Below, piece after piece: positions 27,673 to 35,975 of a stretch of 64,000 bases of DNA (positions are counted from its first letter, which is position 1; each line of letters opens with the position of its first letter). A program made the position numbers and the translations under genes. The notes under the pieces were generated by a model. It had not been told where the DNA came from. It made no database searches and saw nothing but the letters and a program-made list of their open reading frames with translations. The stretch is from Alphaproteobacteria bacterium (GTDB lineage Bacteria > Pseudomonadota > Alphaproteobacteria > RF32 > CAG-239). Location of the stretch: positions 1 to 64,000 of the forward strand of contig JAGAJR010000023.1 of NCBI GenBank assembly GCA_017626035.1, given 5' to 3'.

Positions 27673-29230
27673 CTTTCTTTATCTCCACTGTTCTAAAACG
27701 ATATACTTTAATCTTGTTTGACCAATAGCTCGGGCTGATACCCGCCTTGATTTTCAAATTATTCAAAAATTCCTGTTTTTGGGGAAGCTGTTTCCAAACC
27801 GACGGCAAAAAGACACCTTGGCGGTTACCGTCGCGGAGGATAATGCCGTCAATGTCCTGATTAATTTTTGTCAGCAAATCAGCCTCATCCATATAACGTA
27901 TTCTCTCAAACCCGGTCAGAAAAGAAATGGAAATGTTCAAACCGTCCAATTCCTTTTCGCTTACCGGAGAAAAACGGTTATCTTCCATGGCTGCCCGATA
28001 AGCATTGCCGGCCACGTCTTTAGCAATCCCCTGATTAGGAACAATGGTTCCGATACACCCCCTAAGATCACCGTTTTTATCGGTTAAAGTTACGAACGCC
28101 GCCCCTTTGTCAAACAAAGCATTGTCATAATCATCCCTTGCCGGAGAGTATTTACGGTGTTCGATTACGGCTTCACGCACGCTTTGTTCCGCAATATTCA
28201 ACAGCGTTTCTCCATAATTTTCGGTAAATGATTTAAGATTGGCAACTTCTTTTTCCAACTCGGTTTGAGGTTCTGTCTCCTTGTTTTTTTCAAAACTCCA
28301 AGCCCCATAACCGACAACGCTGTCTTTATCGCCTGCCGTATCTCCGGAATTAATCATATCCAGCATTTCCGGACGAAAGTTGTTTTCTTTGGCCAAAATC
28401 AGAGCCGCATTTATCCCTATTGCTCCGCAAGACAAATGTTCGTCCACATCTGCCTCGTTTCGGGCGACCAAATCCGCAGTGATTTTATCAAGTGCTTTTG
28501 CCGTTTCATAATCGTAATAATGGGACAAATCAGCGGAAATAACAATGATTGTGTCTTCCCGATGCAAATAAGGATTCAAAACCTTCACCACTTCTTCTGC
28601 CCGAACATTTCCATATACCAGCGGAATGATTTTGAATTTCTTAAGCACTTTTTGCAAAAACGGAAGCTGAACTTCCAAAGAATGTTCTTGAGCATGGGCT
28701 TTATCCAAGATTCTCACACCAGATTGACTGTGCATTTCCTGAATAATTTCCCGATTTAAGGCAACACTGCCCAACGGCGTTTTGAAATAATCGACACTCG
28801 GAGCAGCCACGCCGTCAAAAGCAACCCGATGAGACGGCCCGACCAAAATGACATTGCGGATTTTATCCGAGAAATTTCGCAATGAGGCATAAGCCTTGGC
28901 CGCCGCCGTTGCCGAATAACGATATCCGGCATGAGGGACAATTAAAATCTGCGGCTGATAGCTGCTCATCCTATTTTCGGTTTTCAGGTAATTCTCGACA
29001 TCCTCAGACAAACTTTGGGCATCCGAGGAATAAAACAAACCGGCAACAACAGGATTGCGATACTTGGCCATTTCATCTTCCTTAGGCGAATAATTGTTAA
29101 TCAGAGCATTGTTTGAAGAAATATGCTCCTGAAAATTGCAGTAATTAAGCCACAACAAAGCTCCCGCCACGATGGCTATCAGTATATAATGCACAATTCT
29201 GCCGTAATCAATATCCGAATCTTTACCCAT
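27662..29230 (-). CDS. Membrane-anchored MEMO-AMMECR1 fusion protein
   Basis: A 522-aa protein with one N-terminal membrane helix (about 12-28). A MEMO domain (55-315) keeps the metal-site residues: His100 in PHAGY, His134 in GPSH and Cys268 in SCGA. An AMMECR1 domain (335-520) has the invariant LRGCIG at 389-394. Bacterial MEMO and AMMECR1 proteins form the AmmeMemoRadiSam set with a radical SAM enzyme; no such enzyme is present within this window. Fusion of the two halves is known, and the membrane tether is less usual. The function is unproven. MEMO folds resemble class III dioxygenases, and iron or copper binding is reported for the human protein. Confidence 0.9.
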   Translation of the reverse strand: MGKDSDIDYGRIVHYILIAIVAGALLWLNYCNFQEHISSNNALINNYSPKEDEMAKYRNPVVAGLFYSSDAQSLSEDVENYLKTENRMSSYQPQILIVPHAGYRYSATAAAKAYASLRNFSDKIRNVILVGPSHRVAFDGVAAPSVDYFKTPLGSVALNREIIQEMHSQSGVRILDKAHAQEHSLEVQLPFLQKVLKKFKIIPLVYGNVRAEEVVKVLNPYLHREDTIIVISADLSHYYDYETAKALDKITADLVARNEADVDEHLSCGAIGINAALILAKENNFRPEMLDMINSGDTAGDKDSVVGYGAWSFEKNKETEPQTELEKEVANLKSFTENYGETLLNIAEQSVREAVIEHRKYSPARDDYDNALFDKGAAFVTLTDKNGDLRGCIGTIVPNQGIAKDVAGNAYRAAMEDNRFSPVSEKELDGLNISISFLTGFERIRYMDEADLLTKINQDIDGIILRDGNRQGVFLPSVWKQLPQKQEFLNNLKIKAGISPSYWSNKIKVYRFRTVEIKKDEN

Positions 29231-29306
29231 GTTTCATCCATCATCAAACAATTTGCAAATAATGGAAAGCATACATTCCGGGTGCTTAAAATTTCGCTAA
29301 TTTTCT

Positions 29307-29978
29307 TTAAGAAATCAGGGCTTTGTAAAAATCGCAAAAAGTATCAAAATAAACAATATCCGGACACTTGTCCCCGTCATCGCCCCAAATCGGTTTTCCG
29401 ATGCGTATCGGCCGGGCCCGGACGGCCATGGCACAAGAACTGTCTTGCGGACTGTCGCCGACAACCCAGACGGTATCCGGGTTAATCTCTTCCGGTGCCA
29501 TAATGCCTTGAAGAGCATATAAAGCATGTTCCCCGTAAGGTTTGTCCCGCGGAGCTTCATGTCCGGCAACAATGCGGTCAAACATTTCCGCTTCAAAAAG
29601 CAATGGAAGTTCAAAATCAAGAAGCCGCCGGTCTTTATTGGTCATGATAATGATTTTTATTTGTTTTTTCCGCAAAAATTTCAGAACATCACTCACGCCC
29701 TCAAAGGTCGAAATTAAACGTGCCACGTTTTTCAGATATATTTTGGAATATTTATCATAGGCTTCTCCGGCCTTGTTCCCGAAAATACGAGGAAAATTGT
29801 CCCGAAAAGACAAATTATTATCCCGACGCTGTTTAACCACATTCCAATCCGGCAGGCCATATTCTTCCAACACCTTATTAACGGCATAAACCAACGGCGT
29901 CCGACTTTCCGCCAATGTGTTGTCCCAGTCAAACAAAACGGCTTTAAGTTTGGCAAGCGATAACTTTGTTTCAGGCAT
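29307..29978 (-). CDS. HAD-superfamily phosphatase (phosphoglycolate-phosphatase-like)
   Basis: A 223-aa hydrolase with the four HAD motifs: FDWDNTLAES (nucleophile Asp and acid/base Asp), TNKD as motif II, a lysine-bearing segment APRDKPYGE as motif III, and VVGDSPQDS as motif IV. A helical cap sits between motifs I and II, as in Gph/phosphoglycolate phosphatase relatives. The substrate is unknown. The DWDNT variant, with Trp after the nucleophile, is common in alphaproteobacterial members. It may share a transcript with the MEMO fusion gene 76 bases downstream. Confidence 0.88.
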   Translation of the reverse strand: MPETKLSLAKLKAVLFDWDNTLAESRTPLVYAVNKVLEEYGLPDWNVVKQRRDNNLSFRDNFPRIFGNKAGEAYDKYSKIYLKNVARLISTFEGVSDVLKFLRKKQIKIIIMTNKDRRLLDFELPLLFEAEMFDRIVAGHEAPRDKPYGEHALYALQGIMAPEEINPDTVWVVGDSPQDSSCAMAVRARPIRIGKPIWGDDGDKCPDIVYFDTFCDFYKALIS

Positions 29979-29997
29979 TTTTCCTCCGTTTTAAATT

Positions 29998-30028
29998 AAA
30001 AGGCCCGCATCGGCGAGCCTTTTATTCT
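29998..30028 (-). terminator. Rho-independent terminator of serS
   Basis: On the minus strand AAAGGCTCGC / GCGGGCCTTT has a CGAT loop and one G-T pair, and is followed by an A/T-rich run, just after the serS stop. Confidence 0.7.
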
Positions 30029-30034
30029 TCAGAA

Positions 30035-31318
30035 TTATTTGGTTCCTTTTCCGATGAATTCAACCCCACCCATGTAAGGACGCAGTTTGGCCGGAATACG
30101 GACTCTGCCGTCTGCCTGTTGATGGTTTTCGATGAACGGAACCAATGCTCGAGGTGTGGCGATACCGGTGTTGTTCAAAGTATGGACATATTTTACTTTA
30201 CCGTCGGCATTGTCGCGATAACGCAGATTGGTTCGGCGAGCCTGCCATTCGGTAATATTAGAGCAACTGTGGGTTTCACGATAGCAATTTTGAGAAGGAA
30301 CCCAAGCTTCCAAATCATACTGACGATATTTCGGAGCTCCCATATCCCCGGTGCAGACTTCCAAAACCTGATAAGGCAATTCCAAATCCTGTAAAACTTC
30401 TTCAGAAATTGCCAACAGTTTCTGATGCCATTTTTCACTTTCGGCAATGTCATTCTTGCAAATGACAAATTGTTCTGTTTTCATAAACTGGTGAACACGC
30501 ACCAATCCGCGGGTGTCCTTTCCGGCGGCTCCGGCTTCGCGGCGGAAACAAGGAGAGAATCCGGCATATAAAATCGGCAATTCATTTTCCTGCAAAATTT
30601 CATCCGCACGCAGAGAGTTCAGAATCAATTCCGCTGTTCCGGAAAGATAAATATCATCGGCCGGCATATAATAAATTTCATCCCGGGAGAAAGGAAGATA
30701 ACCCTGCCCATACAAAGGTTTTTCTTTGGAGATGGACGGGACGGTAATGACGGTAAAACCGTTATCACGCAGTTTGTCCAGAACAAGCATGTGCATTGCC
30801 AGTTCCAGCTTGGAAAGTTCGTTCTTAATCGCATAGGTGCGGGAACCGCTGACTTTGGCAATCCGTTCCATTTCGCTCCAATCATTGATTTCCATCAACT
30901 CAATATGATCACGCGGGGTAAAATCGAAATGAGGAATTTCACCGACCTTGCGGCGAACGACATTGGCAGAATCATCCGGACCAATCGGGCTTTCCGGACT
31001 TGGCATATTCGGCATCCGCAGCATAATGTCATCAAACTTTTCTTGTTCGGCAGCCAATTCATCCTGTTCTTTCTTCAGTTCCTCGCCCAAAGCTTTGCTT
31101 TTGGCAATAATTGCCGGACGTTCTTCAGCAGAAGCCGATTTAATGGAGTTGCTGAGTTTATTTTTCTCTTCGGCCAAAGCCTGCGAAGAGGTTTTTAATT
31201 TGGTGATACTTGAGTGCAAAGATATTAAATCATCAATATTTATGTTGGTGTAACCTTTCTTTTTCAACCCGTCTTTAATCAGTTCCTTATTTTCAACAAT
31301 AAATTTAATATCCAGCAT
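30035..31318 (-). CDS. serS: Seryl-tRNA synthetase
   Basis: The enzyme charges tRNA-Ser with serine. The 427-aa class II synthetase has an N-terminal coiled-coil arm (about 30-100) that grips the tRNA long variable arm. Class II motif 2 is FRREAGAAGKDTRGLVR, followed by the ETHSCSNITEWQARR serine/ATP segment and motif 3 near ENHQQADGRVRIPAKLRPY. Length is standard. AGGA sits eight bases before the start. It is transcribed divergently from trpS with a ~110-base shared upstream region; no T-box-like leader is seen. Confidence 0.98.
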   Translation of the reverse strand: MLDIKFIVENKELIKDGLKKKGYTNINIDDLISLHSSITKLKTSSQALAEEKNKLSNSIKSASAEERPAIIAKSKALGEELKKEQDELAAEQEKFDDIMLRMPNMPSPESPIGPDDSANVVRRKVGEIPHFDFTPRDHIELMEINDWSEMERIAKVSGSRTYAIKNELSKLELAMHMLVLDKLRDNGFTVITVPSISKEKPLYGQGYLPFSRDEIYYMPADDIYLSGTAELILNSLRADEILQENELPILYAGFSPCFRREAGAAGKDTRGLVRVHQFMKTEQFVICKNDIAESEKWHQKLLAISEEVLQDLELPYQVLEVCTGDMGAPKYRQYDLEAWVPSQNCYRETHSCSNITEWQARRTNLRYRDNADGKVKYVHTLNNTGIATPRALVPFIENHQQADGRVRIPAKLRPYMGGVEFIGKGTK

Positions 31319-31354
31319 TTTTAGTGTCCTATTATTAGTTTTTTATATTTTTAA

Positions 31355-31383
31355 TTGATTTTAACAGTAGGATAGAGTATCAA
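31355..31383 (+). promoter_or_regulatory. Possible trpS promoter
   Basis: TTGATT (31355-31360), a 17-base spacer and TATCAA (31378-31383) lie 45 bases before the trpS start. The match is moderate. Confidence 0.4.
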
Positions 31384-31427
31384 TTTTAGAAATAAATACA
31401 ATAAGAATTTGAAGGATACGCAACAAA

Positions 31428-32447
31428 ATGTTTGAAGGAAAAGTAATTTTAACCGGCGTTAAACCTACCGGCACCCCTCATCTGGGCAACTATCTCGGGG
31501 CAATCAAACCGGCCATCCAACTTGGTAAAGAAGCATTGGCCAAAGGCGGAAAACACTATATGTTTATTGCCGATTATCATGCGATTAACGCCGAAAAAGA
31601 CCCGGCCGTCCTGAACCAAAAGCTTAGGGAAATCGCTTGTATTTATCTGGCCGCCGGCTTGGATCCTTCCGTTTCTGTTTTTTATCGTCAATCCGATATT
31701 CCCGAAATCCACGAAATCACTACCATTTTGTATGCCTACACACCTAAAGGTTTTATGAACAAGGCTCACGCTTATAAAGCCGCCGTGGATAAAAACCGCG
31801 AAGCCGGAAAACCAGATGATGACAGTATCAATATGGGATTATACACCTATCCGACTTTAATGGCTTCTGATATTTTGGCTTATGATACCGACATTGTTCC
31901 CGTCGGGCGGGACCAAGTTCAACATGTGGAAATCGCCCGTGATATTGCCGGTGCATTTAATGCCCATTACAATGAAAAACTGCTTCATTTGCCGACTTAT
32001 TACATTGACGACCATGTTGCCGTCGTGCCGGGTGTGGACGGTCGGAAAATGAGTAAATCATACGGAAACGTTATTCCGCTGTTCGATGATGACAAAGCCA
32101 TTAAGAAGGCTATTTTTTCCATAAAAACAGACTCTCGTCCGATGGAAGAACCTAAAAATCCGGAAGAAATTCTGGTTTATGAAATCTACAAATCCATCGC
32201 TACGCCTGAGCAGTTACAGGAAATGGGCGACGGCTTGAGACAAGGAAAACTAGGTTACGGACATATTAAAAATATGCTGTTAGACGCGGTCATTACCGAA
32301 ATTAAAGACGCTCGGGAAAAATATAATTACTATATGGCACATTTCGACGAAGTGGAAAGATTTCTGCAAGAAGGAGCAGCCAAAGCCCGTCCGGTTGCAC
32401 AAGCAACATTAAAACGGTTGAAAGACACCGTGTTCGGAAACAGATAA
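31428..32447 (+). CDS. trpS: Tryptophanyl-tRNA synthetase
   Basis: The enzyme charges tRNA-Trp with tryptophan. The 339-aa class I synthetase has the HIGH-type loop PTGTPHLGNYLGA (about 13-25) and the KMSKS motif in GRKMSKSYGN. The MASDILAYD and PVGRDQVQHVE signatures of bacterial TrpRS are present. GAAGGA lies upstream of the start and a strong terminator follows the stop, so it is a single-gene unit divergent to serS. Confidence 0.98.
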   Translation: MFEGKVILTGVKPTGTPHLGNYLGAIKPAIQLGKEALAKGGKHYMFIADYHAINAEKDPAVLNQKLREIACIYLAAGLDPSVSVFYRQSDIPEIHEITTILYAYTPKGFMNKAHAYKAAVDKNREAGKPDDDSINMGLYTYPTLMASDILAYDTDIVPVGRDQVQHVEIARDIAGAFNAHYNEKLLHLPTYYIDDHVAVVPGVDGRKMSKSYGNVIPLFDDDKAIKKAIFSIKTDSRPMEEPKNPEEILVYEIYKSIATPEQLQEMGDGLRQGKLGYGHIKNMLLDAVITEIKDAREKYNYYMAHFDEVERFLQEGAAKARPVAQATLKRLKDTVFGNR

Positions 32448-32451
32448 AACA

Positions 32452-32483
32452 AAAACCCTCTCATTTGAGAGGGTTTTATTTTT
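32452..32483. terminator. Bidirectional Rho-independent terminator
   Basis: AAAACCCTCTC / GAGAGGGTTTT with an ATTT loop region is followed by ATTTTT. It lies between trpS (+) and the META-domain gene (-). Confidence 0.88.
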
Positions 32484-32497
32484 CTCAGAACAAGAAA

Positions 32498-33022
32498 TTA
32501 TTCTGCCGGTTGAGCCGGTGCCGGAGCTTGTTCCTGTGCAGGAACCATTTCCACTTCGGCTTCAGTTGTTTCTTCTGCTTCCCCTGTCAACACATCTGCG
32601 GAAGGAGCTTCTTCATTTTCGGTCATCGGAGCTTGCGGTTCTACTTCCTCAAACACAAGATTTTCACCGGAATTAGTTGTCAAAATCAATTTGCGGCCTT
32701 CTAATTTGAAACTTTGAACTCTGGTCAATGCCTGCAAAAAGGTATTTTCAGCATCCATCAATTCTTGAGGACCTGCCATCATGGTAACACCCATAGAGCT
32801 AAACGTTATGTTTTCTCCGTCAGACTGATAACTTCCCATATAACGGTTGATCGGAGCCTGTCCGGCAATTTTGGTTCCGGTCTCGTCAAAACTGATGGTT
32901 ACATAGGCATTGGACGGAGTATCCAAAAGCATAAATTCTTTTCCGTTCAACTTTACCGGTTCTGATTTTGAGCAGGCGGCCAAAAGAACAAGACCGCACA
33001 TCGCTGTTAAAAATTTTTTCAT
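32498..33022 (-). CDS. META-domain (HslJ-like) lipoprotein with acidic Pro/Ala tail
   Basis: A 174-aa lipoprotein: the signal ends LLAAC with Cys17 as the lipidated residue. Residues ~25-125 form a META/HslJ-type beta domain (LNGKEFMLLDTP, NRYMGSYQSDGENITFSSMGVTMMAGP). In HslJ relatives this domain is linked to envelope stress or drug tolerance, but the biochemistry is unclear. The last ~50 residues are a flexible tail rich in Glu, Ala and Pro. The tail is likely disordered and could reach across the periplasm. Confidence 0.87.
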   Translation of the reverse strand: MKKFLTAMCGLVLLAACSKSEPVKLNGKEFMLLDTPSNAYVTISFDETGTKIAGQAPINRYMGSYQSDGENITFSSMGVTMMAGPQELMDAENTFLQALTRVQSFKLEGRKLILTTNSGENLVFEEVEPQAPMTENEEAPSADVLTGEAEETTEAEVEMVPAQEQAPAPAQPAE

Positions 33023-33097
33023 TTTAAATCTCCTTGGTCTTTTTAACTGTTTTTAATATAACAGCAAAAAATAAATAACCAAGTTTTAAAAACAGGA

Positions 33098-33128
33098 AAG
33101 CCTCCAGATGTTTATAATCTGAAGGCCC
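33098..33128 (-). terminator. Terminator-like hairpin
   Basis: On the minus strand GCCTTCAGAT / ATCTGGAGGC with one mismatch and a TATAAAC loop is followed by TTTCCTGTTTTT. It lies 30 bases after the small gene ending at 33159. Confidence 0.65.
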
Positions 33129-33158
33129 TTTGGGTTGTTCCTGAAGAGAACAGCGATG

Positions 33159-33410
33159 TTAATCAAATCCCCAATCCATGTCCATCTCAGCTTGAGCTTC
33201 TTTGATGAGGGTACGGAGAACGTTGATACGGAGCTGAACTTCATCTCGATCCAGTGAAGCAAGAAGGTTGTTGAGTTCGGTAGCCAGCTCAGAGAGCGTG
33301 AAACCTTCGTATTCCTCTAACATTTCTTCTTTCATCTGAGCGAGGCGTTCGCGTTTTGTAACTCGTTTTGCGTCTCTTTCTGCGGGGGTCATTTTTTGAT
33401 ACTTTGCCAT
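33159..33410 (-). CDS. Small helical protein, unknown
   Basis: An 83-aa, highly charged, almost entirely helical protein. The N-terminal third is strongly basic (AERDAKRVTKRERL) and the C-terminal two thirds are acidic coiled-coil-like, with Trp near the end (DMDWGFD). No family is recognised. It has a terminator and stands alone. The even spread of charged codons and the presence of a terminator support a real gene, but no ribosome site is obvious before the ATG. Confidence 0.65.
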   Translation of the reverse strand: MAKYQKMTPAERDAKRVTKRERLAQMKEEMLEEYEGFTLSELATELNNLLASLDRDEVQLRINVLRTLIKEAQAEMDMDWGFD

Positions 33411-33457
33411 AGCTTTACTTTATTTTTATTGTTTAACTTAGAGTGTTCAATACAAAT

Positions 33458-33529
33458 AAAGAGATTATTTTGACTATCAGAAAATTCCCACCGGAACATT
33501 TAACATCTAATAAACAAAATAATCTCTTT
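33458..33529. repeat. 15-bp perfect inverted repeat with 42-base centre
   Basis: AAAGAGATTATTTTG (33458-33472) is mirrored exactly by CAAAATAATCTCTTT (33515-33529). It lies in the gap before the tRNA gene, 48 bases upstream of the small minus-strand gene's start. It could be a protein-binding site or the ends of a tiny element; nothing coding lies inside. Confidence 0.6.
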
Positions 33530-33648
33530 GTATGAAATAAGGTATCATATTTTTGCTATCCCGGCAAGTTCTTTTTTAGACAAAATTATGACAATTGTGT
33601 TACAAAGGGCTTTTTGCAAGAAAAATGATTAAATCTTGAAAAATATAC

Positions 33649-33677
33649 TTGATTTTATTTAAATGCTTGGGTATGTT
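33649..33677 (+). promoter_or_regulatory. Promoter of the tRNA-Thr gene
   Basis: TTGATT (33649-33654), a 17-base spacer and TATGTT (33672-33677) lie 18 bases before the mature tRNA 5' end. Confidence 0.6.
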
Positions 33678-33695
33678 CTCATACAGTTAAATTAT

Positions 33696-33770
33696 GCCGC
33701 TATAGCTCAGTGGTAGAGCACACCCTTGGTAAGGGTGGGGTCGTAAGTCCGATTCTTACTAGCGGCACCA
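33696..33770 (+). tRNA. tRNA-Thr (anticodon GGT)
   Basis: A 75-base cloverleaf including an encoded CCA. The acceptor stem is GCCGCTA / TAGCGGC, the D-arm starts at AGCTC, and the anticodon stem CACCC / GGGTG encloses loop TTGGTAA with anticodon GGT, reading ACC and ACU. The T-arm is GTAAG TCCGATT CTTAC. A terminator follows four bases later. Confidence 0.97.
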
Positions 33771-33773
33771 TTA

Positions 33774-33803
33774 AAAAGCCCACCTTTATGGTGGGTTTTT
33801 TAA
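33774..33803 (+). terminator. Terminator of the tRNA-Thr gene
   Basis: AAAAAGCCCACC / GGTGGGTTTTTT with a TTTAT loop lies immediately downstream of the tRNA. Confidence 0.92.
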
Positions 33804-34197
33804 TGGTTTGATCAGCGGTTGAAATCAGACTTACGAAGTAATGTCCGGAGCGGATAGTCGGAGAAAACGAGCTGGCGAAGTTTGAACCTTACGACGCGAG
33901 GAGGACCTGCGATAGCGGGAGTACCCTTTCGCAATTAGCGGCACCATTTTTAAGAATTCCGCCATTTGTGCGGATTTTTTGTTTTTAAACAAGCATTTAT
34001 TTAGTCTGATTTTTGAGATTTGAAAAAGACAGATTTTAAACAAATTATCAGACTTCTTTTCTTCTCGGCACCACACTGGTGCTACTTTTTCCCCATCTTT
34101 TTCAATAGACAAAAATTTAAATATATGGCAATATATAATTATATTTTAACAATTTTATTTTAATTTAGAACAAAATATCACAAATGGGAGATAAGAG
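33804..34197. other. Gene-free stretch with tRNA 3'-end repeat (att-like)
   Basis: The first ~145 bases are noticeably GC-richer than the flanks. They contain an inverted near-copy of the tRNA T-arm (33821-33837, matching 33739-33755 on the opposite strand at 14 of 16 bases). They end in a direct repeat of the tRNA end, TAGCGGCACCATT at 33936-33948, which matches 33760-33772 exactly. This resembles an integration-site scar. The rest (33950-34197) is AT-rich with nothing recognised apart from the GGGAG ribosome site at the end. Confidence 0.55.
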
Positions 34198-35040
34198 ATG
34201 AGTGAAGACTCAAGTAAAAATCTAAAGCTAGAGGATGTTAAATCTAAATTATTACATTCTAAAGCTATAGAACGCCCATGGGAGAATATGTCTTATAAAG
34301 AAAATATTGAACAAATAGCCCTTTTATCTTGTTATGAAAATAGACCTATTAAAGCTGAAACTAATGCTCATGGAACATATGTAATTATTCCAGCAAAGTC
34401 AAATATCGTAGATGCAGAGCTAAGTTTTATAGAGCAACGTGATAAATTAACATCAGCAACAAATGAAAGCCTCTTAAAAAATTGGAAAGACGTTTGTGAA
34501 GAGCAAAAACAATTTGTTATTGGAGATGATTTCGAGATGTTAGCCATTTCTATAAGCAAAGAAATGTTTAAACGAAGTCCTGAGTTAAGAGAACAAGTAG
34601 ATTTGCCTCAAACACTTCGTTTATATAATGTTATTAAACAATCTCGCAATCCGGAAAATAAGAATCTCTTACCTGAAATTGAAAAAGATCTACAAATTAA
34701 AGCATGGCGTTATTTTGGTAGTGAAATAGAATATGGTGAAAATCCTAAGAAATTTCGTTCTACACCATATAGTGTCTCTTGCATAGAAGAATTGAAAGAT
34801 TTTATGGTTAATAAAATGAACGCACCTGAGGATATTATTGATCCCAAATTAAAACATATTGAAACTTCTATGATGTCTAGCATCTCTATAGACACATTAC
34901 AAAGAGGATTAACACCAGATGCTAGAAATTTGGTTTATAATACCGCTTTAAAATATCCTAAACATGGCAGTAGCAGGAGAATTCTTGAAAATATTAATAT
35001 TGGTTGTTGCGATAAGAACCGTTCAAAGCAAGTTGAATAG
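34198..35040 (+). CDS. Unrecognised 280-aa protein of the accessory stretch
   Basis: A soluble, helical, charge-rich protein with no recognised family, no signal peptide and no membrane helix. It starts at ATG 34198 after GGGAGATAAGAG and ends before a good hairpin terminator (35092). Codon use is distinctly more AT-rich than in the core genes on either side, which suggests acquisition by transfer. The C-terminal INIGCCDKN holds two adjacent cysteines. It is the first gene after the tRNA-Thr repeat. Confidence 0.75.
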   Translation: MSEDSSKNLKLEDVKSKLLHSKAIERPWENMSYKENIEQIALLSCYENRPIKAETNAHGTYVIIPAKSNIVDAELSFIEQRDKLTSATNESLLKNWKDVCEEQKQFVIGDDFEMLAISISKEMFKRSPELREQVDLPQTLRLYNVIKQSRNPENKNLLPEIEKDLQIKAWRYFGSEIEYGENPKKFRSTPYSVSCIEELKDFMVNKMNAPEDIIDPKLKHIETSMMSSISIDTLQRGLTPDARNLVYNTALKYPKHGSSRRILENINIGCCDKNRSKQVE

Positions 35041-35091
35041 ATAATTACTTGAATTTTTGCATATTTTCAGTCCGATAGTTGCACAGTATGT

Positions 35092-35124
35092 AAAATTCTA
35101 TTGCTTTGCAATGGGATTTTTTCT
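35092..35124 (+). terminator. Rho-independent terminator
   Basis: AAAATTCTATTGC / GCAATGGGATTTT pairs fully if G-T pairs are allowed, with a 3-base loop and a T-run (TTTTTT). Confidence 0.7.
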
Positions 35125-35231
35125 AGGTGCTTTTTTGTTTATAAACCAATCCTTTCAACCAGTCTGATAGAGGTGTTATTTAAATAAGCTTTTAAAAATT
35201 TTTTTGCTAATTTATTCAAAAAATAGTCATT

Positions 35232-35972
35232 TCATTTTTCAATTGGTTGTGTAAACCTGCATTTTGGGTAGTTACTACATCCAAAGAAATCTCCATACTT
35301 TCCACTTCTAAAAACTAAATTGTGCCCACACCTCGGACAAATCCCTTGTTGTATCATTTGTTCTTTGGTCGCAATAATATTACGCACTTCTGAAATATGT
35401 TGTTTTCTTGCTTCAGAAGATACAATGTTAAGCGATGAAATTTTTTCATATAGCTTTTGGATATCGTTTTCCTGAAATTTTATATCTGTATATTCTTTTA
35501 TTAGCCTATTAATCTGAGTGGTGTAAATAATATTGTAAGTGGTATTTACTCTTAAATCAGCTCCATTTGAAAAGGCGATAATCGGTATAAAATTGCTAAG
35601 CTTTATTCCTAATTGTTTGTTTAGGGCTAAAATATGGGCTTTATTTTGTTTAATTGGATTATAAAATTTATATTTATTACCAAACATATTTTTAGTCCAA
35701 TATTCAGAATCGTCTGAACCTGTAATTCAACCTTTATAATTTTTTGTTTCAATAACAAATATTCCATAAATAGAAATAACAAGATGATCTATTTGGATAG
35801 TTCTGCCATTTGACTTAATCAGAATATCATTAATTATTTTATATCTATCAGAGGGAAGAAATGAAAGAATAGTTGCAACACTCTTCTCTCCTAAATACCC
35901 TTTAATTTTAGGCTGTATAACTCTGAATATTGCACTTGCAATAACAAAAAGTACAAATAAAAATATTTTCAT
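35232..35972 (-). pseudogene. NERD-domain / topoisomerase-type zinc-ribbon protein broken by one TGA
   Basis: Read in one frame this is a 246-codon gene interrupted by a single TGA at codon 82. The first 81 residues are a membrane helix followed by the start of a NERD (nuclease-related) domain (TIQIDHLVISIYGIFVIETKNYKG). After the TGA the same frame continues SDDSEYWTKN, the rest of the NERD domain, then a C4 zinc ribbon (CPRCGHNLVFRSGKYGDFFGC). NERD proteins usually have Trp right after NYKG, so TGG to TGA is the simplest change. Other genes in this window use TGA as a normal stop, so this is a recent nonsense mutation or a readthrough site. The lipoprotein gene lies three bases upstream. 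Confidence 0.8.
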
Positions 35973-35975
35973 ATT

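Noticed and set aside
31319-31427. T-box or amino-acid leader control between serS and trpS
   Set aside because: The region is short and AT-rich, with no T-box sequence, leader peptide or terminator pair.
33804-33947. tmRNA or second tRNA ending in CCA
   Set aside because: Only the last 13 bases match the tRNA; no acceptor partner, D-arm or tag-peptide frame could be found.
33831-34112. 93-codon minus-strand frame downstream of the tRNA
   Set aside because: It crosses the att-like repeat and the GC-rich block, has no ribosome site, and its composition changes abruptly midway. It looks like a chance frame.
35727-35729. TGA read as tryptophan (code 4) or as selenocysteine
   Set aside because: Other genes here end at TGA (for example 6315, 13708 and 37564), Trp is encoded by TGG next to the site, and no SECIS-like stem was seen. 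A nonsense mutation is simpler.
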